The notes beneath the pieces were generated by a model. That model did no database searches, was not told the origin of the DNA, and saw only the letters and a program-made list of their open reading frames with translations. From Babylonia areolata (taxonomy: Eukaryota > Mollusca > Gastropoda > Neogastropoda > Buccinidae): a DNA stretch of 64,000 nucleotides. Location: contig NC_134888.1 in NCBI RefSeq assembly GCF_041734735.1, positions 30,040,831 through 30,104,830 on the forward strand. Reading direction: 5' to 3'. The number at the start of each line of letters is the position of its first letter. Position 1 is the first letter of the stretch. Shown one piece after another: positions 56,470 to 64,000 of the stretch. Made by a program: the position numbers and the translations under genes.

Positions 56470-57330
56470 ATATCTTAAGCTGTAAACAGGTCTGCCAGAG
56501 GAAGGATATTATCGTCCTCCTTATTAACGTCCTGACTATATATCTACAGATGTAAACAGACCTGTGAGAGGAAGGATATTATCGTCCTCCCTATTAAGGT
56601 CCTCTCTATATATCTACAGCTGTAAACAGATCTGTCAGAGGAAGGATATTATCGTCAGAGGAAGGGTATTATCATCCTCCCTATTAACGTCCTCTCAATA
56701 ATTATCTCTACAGCTGTAAACAGGTCTGTCAGAGGAACTGAGGATATTATCGTCCTCCCTATTAACGTCCTCTCGATAATTATATCTACGGCTGTAAACA
56801 GGTCTGTCAGAGGAAGGATATTTTCGTTCTCACTATTAACGTCCTCTCAATAATTAAATCTACAGCTGCAAACAGGTCTGTCGGAGGAAGGATATTATCG
56901 CGGGTCCTCCCTATAAACGTCCTCTCTCTATATCTACAGCTGTAAACAGATCTGTCAGAGGAATGATATTATCGTCGTACCTAGTAACGTCCTCTCTATA
57001 ATTATACATACAGCTGTAAACAGATCTGTCGCGGGAAGGATATTATCGTCATCCCAATGAATGCCCTCTATATATATCTACAGCTGTAAACAGATCTGTC
57101 AGAGGAAGGGTATTATCGTCCTCACTATTAACGTCCTCTATATATCTACAGCTGTAAACAGGTCTGTCAGACGAAGGATATTATCGTCCTCCCTATTAAC
57201 GTCCTCTCTATATATCTACAGTTGTGAACAGGTCTGTCAGAGGAAGGATTATTACCGTCCTCCATATAACGTCCTCTCTATCTATAGCTGTGAACAGGTC
57301 TGTCAGAGGAAAGATTATTACCGTCCACAC
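56470..57330 (+). repeat. About 75-bp minisatellite reaching the claudin-like start codon
   Basis: About eleven copies of a unit with tctacagctgtaaacaggtc, tgtcagaggaaggatatt and atcgtcctccctattaacg. The last, partial unit ends about 10 bp before the ATG at 57333, so the immediate 5' UTR or promoter sequence is minisatellite. Confidence 0.92.
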
Positions 57331-57332
57331 TG

Positions 57333-57588
57333 ATGGCACTGCTGCGGAACAAGGGCCTTCACTACCAAGTGGGCTTCGCTCTGTACTTTATCGCCTTCTT
57401 CGTGTTGCTGTGCTCCCTGGCATTGCCCGGCACGTGGGTCTACGACAGGGAGGAGCAGAACGAGGATCCTTCGCGCCCCGTGAAGGGCCACAGTGTGTGG
57501 GACCTCATCTTCTCCACCTGTCTATCGGCACACAACCACAACACGTCCAGGTGGCGCTGCGAGCCTCTGGGGCGCACCCATGCGGCGG
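57333..57588 (+). CDS. Claudin/PMP22-like four-span membrane protein, exon 1
   Basis: The exon encodes residues 1-85: a short cytoplasmic MALLRNKGLHYQ, TM1 (about 13-34, VGFALYFIAFFVLLCSLALP), then an extracellular loop with Trp35, VWDLIF (Trp56) and Cys63 and Cys76. NTS at 70-72 is a potential N-glycosylation sequon. The Trp plus two-Cys loop is the general claudin/PMP22 layout, but W-x6-C-x12-C is not the exact claudin W-GLW-C-C signature. Donor GCGG|GTGAGG, phase 1. Such proteins act in cell junctions or as channel partners; the subfamily is unresolved. Minisatellites flank the exon on both sides. Confidence 0.82.
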
Positions 57589-57599
57589 GTGAGGATGTG

Positions 57600-58420
57600 T
57601 GTTTGTTGGGGTAGGAGGGGGTACAGCCATGGTGTGGGTGAGCAGGACTGGGTACAACCATGGTGGGGGGGGGGGGGGAGGAGGAAGGTGGGAGGGGGGT
57701 ACAGCCATGGTGTGGGTGATGAGGGGGAGGGGGTATAGCCATGGTGTGGGTGAGGAGGGGGTGATGAGGGGGAGGGGGATACAGCCATGTTGTGGGTGAT
57801 GAAAGGGAGGGGGTACGGCCATGTTGTGGGTGATGAGGGGGTGAGGACGGGGATGGAGTACAGCCATGGTGTGAGGAGGGGGAGGGGGTACAGCCATGTT
57901 GTGGGCGAGGAGGGGGAGGGGGAGACAGCCATGGTGTGGGTGATGAGGGGGAAGGGGTATAGCCATGGTGTGGGTGATGAGGGGGTGAGGACGGGGATGG
58001 AGTACAGCCATGGTGTGAGGAGGGGGAGGGGGATACAGCCATGTTGTGGGTGATGAAAGGGAGGGGGTACGGCCATGTTGTGGGTGATGAGGGGGTGAGG
58101 ACGGGGATGGAGTACAGCCATGGTGTGAGGAGGGGGAGGGGGAGACAGCCATGTTGTGGGCGAGGAGGGGGAGGGGGAGACAGCCATGGTGTGGGTGATG
58201 AGGGGGAAGGGGTATAGCCATGGTGTGGGTGAGGAGGGGGTGATGAGGGGGAGGGGGATACAGCCATATTGTGGGTGAGGAGGGGGGTAGGAGGGGGATA
58301 CAGCCATGGTGTGGGTGAGGAGGGGGAGGGGCATATAGCCACGGTGTGGGTGATGAGGGGGATGGGGTACAGCCATGATGTGGGTGAGGAGGGGATGAGG
58401 AGGGAGAGGGGGGTACAGTC
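57600..58420. repeat. G-rich minisatellite in intron 1 of the claudin-like gene
   Basis: Units of tacagccatggtgtgggtga followed by variable gaggggg runs; about 25 copies. Longer blocks repeat (57835-57900 and 58080-58145). Open frames to 360 codons on the minus strand (Pro/His/Ser) are artefacts. Confidence 0.93.
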
Positions 58421-58498
58421 ATGATGATGATGATGATGAGACAGATGATAACAATACTGAGGACGTTGGTGCTGACAAGGGTTATGACGTGCCAACAG

Positions 58499-58645
58499 AG
58501 CAGAAAAAGTGGGCTGTGGCACTGCTGGCCGCGGGGACGGTGTGCCAGCTGGGAGCCTGTGTGGCCGTCACCGTCTACAACTGCTACGGGCGGCCACTGA
58601 CGGGCTTAGGCCACTTCCCCTCAGAGATCTTGGCGATGCTGGCTG
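58499..58645 (+). CDS. Claudin/PMP22-like four-span membrane protein, exon 2
   Basis: The exon encodes residues 86-134: EQKK, TM2 (about 90-112, WAVALLAAGTVCQLGACVAV), a short loop YNCYGRPLTGLGHF, and the start of TM3 (SEILAMLA). The acceptor GTGCCAACAG is followed by AG, completing a Glu codon in phase 1; the donor GCTG|GTGAGG is again phase 1. The frame joins exons 1 and 3 without stops. Small-residue-rich TM2 is usual for this fold. Confidence 0.82.
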
Positions 58646-59090
58646 GTGAGGGATCGGGCTGTCTGCTTGGTGGCAGTATTATTCTGATCATTATTATTAT
58701 CATATTTATGATTATTGTTATGATCATGGTGATGAAAATTAGGTATACATGAACACAGTTGGAGCATGTAACTGCATGAGAACTGTAAAAATAGGCTGCT
58801 CCAGAATACTGAGATGCAGAACACGCCAAAGAAATCATGTAACCTTGACCCCATCCTCACCCCTGTCCTGTCCTGGAATTGTTTGAATGAGATTTTTTTT
58901 TTTTTAAATAGTCTTTGTCATCTGGCATTGAACCCGTGTTATAAGCATGCTCTTGTGGTGAAGCATATTGCCTTTATGCCACTGAGATATGTGTTTACAT
59001 GTAATACAGGCCAAAGGTTGATACAGTTGCTGCAGCATTTGGATTTTCACAACCTTTCAGAGCCATTTCAGTGAGCATTCTGTATGTGCC
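58646..59090. other. Intron 2, proximal part
   Basis: ATT/ATG-rich simple sequence near 58675-58745, a T-run at 58893-58905, and no recognisable element. Confidence 0.4.
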
Positions 59091-59100
59091 ATTACACATA

Positions 59101-59430
59101 AAAGGAAATTTTCCAGCTAAAATTACGGTTATGTAACATACTTACCGTGACACATTAGTGCAGACTCCGGCAGGGGTCTGACATTCCTGTCCTGTGCAAA
59201 CTACAATCCGCCTATGCGGAGAAAACGAAAGTAGCTACGGCCGATAACCTCCCGGAAGTAGGTAACCTCCCCTTTGCCCCCATGACTAGCGCCCTCTTTT
59301 TACGGCAAATCGCCGCAACCAGCACAGTATGCAGGGAGAACAGAAAGCCGGGAGGAACGGGAGGGTCTTAAATGTGGGTCACGGTAAGTATGTTACTTAA
59401 ACGTAATTTTAGATAGAAAATTTCCTTTTA
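59101..59430. mobile_element. 330-bp foldback element with about 51-bp inverted ends
   Basis: The left end (59101-59151) and the reverse complement of the right end (59378-59430) share aaaggaaattt, ctaaaattacg and aacatacttaccgtgac. The flanks repeat ATTACACATA at 59091-59100 and 59431-59440, a 9-10 bp target duplication or part of the parent repeat. Internal cttaccgtgacac.ttagt resembles flank cttaaccgtgacc.tagt at 59441, so it may be linked to the fossil next to it. MULE-type MITE or inverted terminal repeats of a tyrosine-recombinase retroelement are both possible. Confidence 0.7.
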
Positions 59431-59431
59431 A

Positions 59432-60138
59432 TTACACATACTTAACCGTGACCCTAGTACAGAATGGCACGACAAGGTGGAGGGCTCGTCTGTACACCGC
59501 AGAGACAACGCCTCTTGAGCCATCATCCGTAAAGCGATAGACGTCCCTCAAGTAGAATTCGATGAAGGTAGAGTGTACTGTGTCACCTAAGGATACTGGT
59601 GTGGGCAAAGAAGACTGAGGTCTGCAGCTGTATTGTGGGGGAGGTCTGTGGACCACAGCTGTGCTGATTAATGTAGCGCAAAGAAAATCGGGTCAGTGTG
59701 TTGAATCCACCCTTTATTGAGAGCCCTTTGATTCAAAGGAAGGGAGGAAACACGTACCCTATAGGGTTGTCTCACTCGAGTGCGGTTGAGCATCAGTGCA
59801 AGGAAGCGCACATGTGGTTTGAACGGATGATTCCACATCGGTTGTGGGCCGATAGTGGAATTGATATATGTGTTTGAAGGAAACTGGCACGAGACAGAGG
59901 TAGGCCACCATGTTGGGCTTGCCTTAGGCATGACAGCCAGATCTGTAGAGCTTCTCCATGCGAGCCGACAGGTGATGGGCGCTCTTCCCGCCACTTTGTG
60001 GTTGCCAAAAAAAGACAGCACTGGCATGTTACCTATGCATAGAATGGCAGACATTTGGCAACAAGAGACTTGAGGTCCCTGGTGTCTCTGGGACAGGGCT
60101 GTGTAATTGTCCAGGTAGGTACCATCACGAAGGGGCAT
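59432..60138 (-). mobile_element. Fossil of a DIRS-like tyrosine-recombinase retroelement (3' part)
   Basis: Minus-strand sequence next to the inverted-repeat element encodes STFIEFYLRDVYR, resembling the C-terminal end of DIRS-type recombinases (..TF..FYLRD..). A 156-codon frame further upstream may belong to the preceding region. The copy is incomplete and broken and lies in intron 2 of the claudin-like gene, antisense to it. Family assignment rests on one short motif plus the adjacent inverted repeats. Confidence 0.4.
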
Positions 60139-60229
60139 TCAGAAGGCTTGGTGGCTTCTCTACCCGAGTGTGGCATGTTCGAGCAACCTGCAGAAAGTTG
60201 TCAGCAGTCAATGGCTAGGCTGGGTCAGG

Positions 60230-60430
60230 CTGTGGGAGTGCACTTCATGTGCCCGCAGGTCTCATTCTGTGGTGGAATTCCTAATGGAACAGGCTTCAGT
60301 TCTGGGCCCAGTTTTATTCATCATGTACAGACTTTCAGCTCTGTCATTCACCAGTCAGGTCACTTCTTTGCAGATGATTCCTGGCACACGTCTTCTGCTT
60401 CCTCACTTTCCAACTCTCGTCTGTAGTTTG
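60230..60430 (+). mobile_element. Degraded LINE reverse-transcriptase fragment
   Basis: Plus-strand frames read LGPVLFIMY and, in another frame, VIHQSGHFFADDSWH, resembling the RT sequence between GxxLGPVLF and the catalytic FADDS. One frameshift separates them. No other part of the element was found. Confidence 0.5.
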
Positions 60431-60454
60431 AAAAAAAAAAAAAATTAATGCGAT

Positions 60455-60650
60455 ACCTATGTTCCACGTTTTCTTTTTATTCCACATACCTGTGTTCCTC
60501 ATCTCCTTATCCCAGATATGCGTTCCCCAAGTCATTATCCCAGATATGCGTTCCACGTCGTTAACCCAGATATGTGTTCCACTTCTCCTTATTCCAGGTG
60601 TTTCACATGTCCTTATCCCATATATGCCTTCCACATGTCCTCACCCCAGT
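60455..60650. repeat. Degenerate tandem repeat, about 30-38 bp
   Basis: About six copies contain cttatcccagatatgcgttc and cacgtcgtt/cacatgtcc. It runs to within about 15 bp of the acceptor of exon 3. Confidence 0.8.
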
Positions 60651-60664
60651 TGTGTGTGTTCCAG

Positions 60665-60843
60665 CCGTGTTGTCCTACACAGGAGTACTGATGTACATGC
60701 GCTACACATACTACGCCTTGAACATCCAGTACGGGCCTGGCATCTTCCTGCACCTCGCCGGCGTTGCTCTGGCCTATGCTGCCCTCCTCCTGACTGCCGT
60801 GCACCAACCCCCACACCGCCGTGCACCAACCCCCCCCTCCTGA
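60665..60843 (+). CDS. Claudin/PMP22-like four-span membrane protein, exon 3
   Basis: The terminal exon encodes residues 135-193: the rest of TM3 (VLSYTGVLMYMRY), loop TYYALNIQYGPG, TM4 (about 160-180, IFLHLAGVALAYAALLLTAV) and a cytoplasmic tail HQPPHRRAPTPPS. The acceptor GTGTTCCAG is followed by CC in phase 1, completing Ala135. The three exons total 582 nt, giving 193 residues, normal for claudin-like proteins. The tail and stop lie inside a short repeat of gcaccaaccccc, so the C-terminus may be length-polymorphic. Confidence 0.82.
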
Positions 60844-62378
60844 CTGCACCAACCTCCACCCTCCCCTCCAGACAGCACCAACCACCTTCCTCCCCTCCTG
60901 ACTGCACCAGATGCAGAATCGGTTGCTGAATGGATGTTGTTGACAGTGATGTTTTATTTAGTATATAACAGCTAGAAAAGGTGGCACAAATCTGATAAAT
61001 CTGTGCCAACAGATTGATTTTTTTTCTTCAAGCAATTGCAACAAGTTTCAATGATCTCAGTTAATGGCTTGTTAAGTAATTGTTGAATGCATTCAGCAAG
61101 TCCTTCATGGACAAAGAAAGAAATTGGCAAATGTCAAAGTGCATATTTGTATCTTAATCTCTTTGTGACAACAATCCACATTCATGATATCCCAGTCTTT
61201 TCAAATAGAGAGATACCTTTTGGGGCTTGGAAATGTGGACAGCAAGACTAAGAGAAAAATACATGGAATCAACATTTAATTCTGCAGTACCTTCCCCTTT
61301 GGTTACACCAAGTTCTCCAGGGCTGTCAGAGCCAACACCAGTCCCCTGAGATATTAGTTAAAACAGAACTGAAAAATCCTGAAATGACACTGATATATTA
61401 AATACATTATGGGGCAAATAACCATGCATTTGTCATGACATTATCATGTATAAAGGTCACAGTACACTGGTTTGCTGATTGTATCAAACAACTTAGGTTT
61501 GTTGTTGACCAACTACTTTTTTCACCGAGTCCATTTATCTGGCTTAGGTTAAACCACTTTCTTCACTGTTGTCCATCTGCTTAACCACTTTGATTTGCTG
61601 ATGACCAAGACCAAGGAATATATATTCAAACAACTTTGACATGCAAATGACCAAGGTGTATGTAAGGCTTTATATGTTTTGTTTTGTTTTTTTTGCAGAA
61701 GACAGCCCTTGATGTTCAGAAAATGTCAGTTTTACATACAAGCAAATTGGGAACACTTTCAATTGTGAAGAATGATTTAAAATAATAATAAATAATACAT
61801 TATTATAAATCGGTGTTCTGTAAAAAGTCCAGCTGTGTGTGCATCAAAGATTATGAAAACATTGAGGGATCTGATATGGCTGTGCTTGTTTTTTTTCATT
61901 CTCTAAATACTCAGCTACAAATAAAGATACCTCAAAATAGCAGTTGTCCATGATTTAGGGCATGTCGGTTCAATCCCTCTCAGCCATTTTTGTCCAAAAA
62001 AAACAAAAACAAAAAAACACCACCAACTTTGAAAATTCATAGCTCAGAAACTTCTCAACTGATCCACTTGCTTCAAACTTCAAAATTGCGGCAGTGGAAG
62101 AAAATAACAAATATACTTCCACTCTCAGCACATTATCATATGGGAGTGCCAATAGTGAAAGTAAAGGCCAATGTTCACTGTGTCAAGCAGGCCATACTGG
62201 GTGGTTACTTAGGGTACTTGCAGCAAGCCATATCAAGTGAATTAGGGGGCGGAGGGTTAAACTAGATATTGTTACGTAACTGCTCACATGAGATAAGACA
62301 GAAGAAATCAGGGCTTCACAAAACACCACATGACACTCAGATATAACCACACAAACAAAACTATTTCACTTGAAGGTA
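60844..62378. other. 3' region of the claudin-like gene and intergenic sequence
   Basis: Continuation of the actgcaccaacc repeat to about 60910, then unique AT-rich DNA. A candidate poly(A) signal AATAAA lies at 61920-61925, far from the stop. No further gene was recognised. Confidence 0.4.
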
Positions 62379-62384
62379 TTTATT
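62379..62384 (-). terminator. Poly(A) signal of RPL35A
   Basis: TTTATT on the plus strand is AATAAA on the minus strand, 24 nt past the eL33 stop codon, followed by GT-rich sequence. A very short 3' UTR is usual for ribosomal protein genes. Confidence 0.75.
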
Positions 62385-62408
62385 CATTCTGTCTCATTGC
62401 TAAACGAC

Positions 62409-62432
62409 TCAAATTCGTGAAGGGTACAGCAT
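62409..62432 (-). CDS. RPL35A: Ribosomal protein eL33 (RPL35A), last exon
   Basis: After acceptor CTGTTTCAG the exon reads ATG CTG TAC CCT TCA CGA ATT TGA, that is MLYPSRI-stop, identical to the C-terminus of animal eL33 as I recall it. Phase 0 matches the donor at 63435. Only 24 coding nucleotides lie here, too short for ordinary gene finders; identity is secured by the exon at 63436. eL33 is a structural protein of the 60S ribosomal subunit. Confidence 0.93.
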   Translation of the reverse strand: MLYPSRI

Positions 62433-63435
62433 CTGAAACAGACAATGACAAACTTTCAATAAAAACAAGGAGAAAAAAAAAGCAAACCAAAAAAAACCCC
62501 ACACAAAACCAATAATACACACAATCTCCACAGCAGCCAGAAAACTGAATTAGAAAATTTACCAGAGTGCCCATTTCTATCAGCTACCGAGTTAGAATAT
62601 GATACAGTGCCCATTTTTATCAACTGCCAGACTGCTAAGTCAGAACATCTGATACCACAATGCCCATTTTTATCAGCACTCAGACTGCCAAGTTAGAATA
62701 TCTGATACCACAATGCAGTGGAAAGGTCAGTTAAGATACCCTTAGCTCAAAACATTATGGAAATTAGGTACCACTCCAGAAAACAAAAGCCATCAAAGGC
62801 ACCGATCAGGGCCCTTTGAAACAGCTGTGAACTGCAGGACCCCCAGTGGGGCTTTTCATCCAGAGTTCAAGACAAGGCATGACGTCTCGATAAAGTGGAT
62901 GCAATTATTAAAAAAAAGAAAAAATAGGACAACCTAACAGGACCACTCACCACACATGTGATAAAGAAACGCCTAACAGGACCACTCACCACACGTGGTA
63001 AAGAAAAACTCACTGGACCTAACAGAAAATCTCCCAACACAACAAACCACATTCATGCGATGAAGGAACCAGACACCCCGCACCACAATCAAGTGATAAA
63101 ATATAGCACCACTCACACAAGCAAGTGAAAAAGAAAACTCACAACACAAGCATATTCCCTTTAATGCCATGTGGATGGACATTCATACACACTTGTCTGT
63201 ATCCATCTAGTTTAACGTCTTTCATGTTAGATCTGTATGTGCATGTGCCTGAAATAGTGCTACTCCTTACCTTCTTCAATTCATATTATGTTTACTTGGC
63301 TGCACATTTTCTGATGTTCACCGAAATGGTAGGCATGTGCCGCTATGTCTGAAAGGGTCGGTCATACTGCCTTGCTGTTCATGTGCCCTAGCCTTGCTAC
63401 TTCACTATGGACTTCTAAAACCTGACACCACTCAC
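62433..63435 (-). other. Last intron of RPL35A
   Basis: GT-AG, phase 0. It contains three copies of a roughly 57-bp repeat with cagtgcccatttttatcaac and agttagaatatc (62560-62715) and a short repeat of taacaggaccactcaccaca (62937-63000). Ribosomal protein introns often host snoRNAs, but I saw no C/D or H/ACA boxes I could support. Confidence 0.8.
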
Positions 63436-63583
63436 CACACGAACACGACGTCCGATAGCCACAGAAGGCAAGTTCTTCCTGAACTGAGCACGCACAGCTC
63501 CACTGTTACCATGGGGCCGGGTGATCTTGCCCCAGATGACACGCAGGCGGCTGGGTTTGTCATGGCCGGGGCATGCCGTCTTC
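63436..63583 (-). CDS. RPL35A: Ribosomal protein eL33 (RPL35A), penultimate exon (gene partial)
   Basis: The minus strand reads (R)[20 protein letters not shown] then [20 protein letters not shown] and VAIGRRVRV, the conserved C-terminal half of eL33 ([20 protein letters not shown]). Acceptor GTGGACAG with a phase 2 start (AG|G Arg) and donor GTG|GTGAGT phase 0. It joins exactly to MLYPSRI at 62432. The 5' exons must lie beyond 64000. Convergent with the claudin-like gene. A functional copy, not a retropseudogene, is supported by the intron and intact frame. Confidence 0.95.
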
Positions 63584-63599
63584 CTGTCCACACATAGCC

Positions 63600-63975
63600 A
63601 ACGTCTGTGTCATCTCTGGTCCGTACTTCCCACTTCAGTCATTACAGTCTGTGTCAACTCTGGTCCGTACTTCCCACTTCAGTAATTAGTCTGTGTCAAC
63701 TCTGGTCCGTACTTCCCACTTCAGTCATTACAGTCTGTCAACTCAGGTCTGTACTTACCACTTCCATCTTTACAGTCTGTGTCTTTGTCAACTCTGGTCC
63801 GTACTTACCACTTCCGTCATTACAGTCTGTGTCGGTGTCAACTCTGGTCCATACTTCCCACTTCAGCACTTCAGTCTGTGTCGGTGTCAACTCTGATCCA
63901 TACTTCCCACTTCAGTCATTACAGTCTGTGTCAACTCAGGTCTGTACTTCCCACTTCAGTCATTACAACTGGGCC
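63600..63975. repeat. Minisatellite, about 41-47 bp, about 8 copies, in the upstream RPL35A intron
   Basis: Units contain gtcaactctggtccgtactt, cccacttcagtcattacag and tctgt; some add gtcggt. It starts about 17 bp upstream of the acceptor of the eL33 exon. Confidence 0.92.
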
Positions 63976-64000
63976 CAATATTCACAGGTCAAATTAGCTC

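Noticed and set aside
57440-58522. 360-, 305- and 284-codon Pro/Ser-rich minus frames
   Set aside because: Shadows of the G-rich minisatellite inside intron 1 of the claudin-like gene and of exon 1 on the other strand.
61990-62265. 91-codon plus frame MSKKNKNKK... as a small gene
   Set aside because: Starts in an A-rich run, no domain, no splice partner, and lies in the convergent spacer between two genes.

Overview
This window looks like nuclear DNA of a mollusc, probably a gastropod. Evidence: spliced protein genes with long introns; a neuropeptide precursor of the molluscan LASGLVamide type; tRNA-derived SINEs whose tails and cores resemble those I recall from molluscs; CR1/L2-like LINE remnants; and an extreme load of tandem repeats. 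No prokaryotic features were seen. No family assignment was checked against a database.

Layout. 1-24 kb: no gene found. It holds LINE remnants, one with a SINE inside it and a TTAA-flanked MITE inside the SINE, and about fifteen separate minisatellites. 24.28-26.97 kb (+): a complete two-exon neuropeptide precursor whose signal-peptide exon joins in phase to a large exon with twenty amidated ASGLV-type peptides. 27-37 kb: minisatellites, SINEs and LINE pieces. 37.57-49.77 kb (-): a complete five-exon gene for a 243-residue secreted protein with a signal peptide, a BRICHOS-like region, Gly-Met-Phe-Pro repeats and a C-terminal chitin-binding type-2 (CBM14) domain. Its introns are nearly all satellite DNA and transposon fragments. 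50-57 kb: one well-preserved SINE, a 50-bp minisatellite and large tracts with nothing recognisable. 57.33-60.84 kb (+): a three-exon claudin/PMP22-like four-span membrane protein, with a tyrosine-recombinase retroelement fossil in intron 2. 62.38-63.58 kb (-): the last two exons of ribosomal protein eL33 (RPL35A), whose 5' exons lie beyond the window.

Gene models were built by matching splice sites, reading frame and intron phase by eye. All junctions used are GT-AG, and every joined frame closes without a stop. The four genes share no obvious pathway: a signalling peptide, a secreted chitin-binding protein, a membrane/junction protein and a ribosomal protein.

Most interesting points: (1) the apparent BRICHOS plus CBM14 architecture; (2) the neuropeptide gene, with two separately homogenised repeat blocks and nine perfect TGACGTCA sites in a minisatellite in its intron; (3) a second TGACGTCA-bearing minisatellite running straight into a splice acceptor of the BRICHOS-like gene; (4) a three-level transposon nest for which both empty sites are visible elsewhere in the same window.
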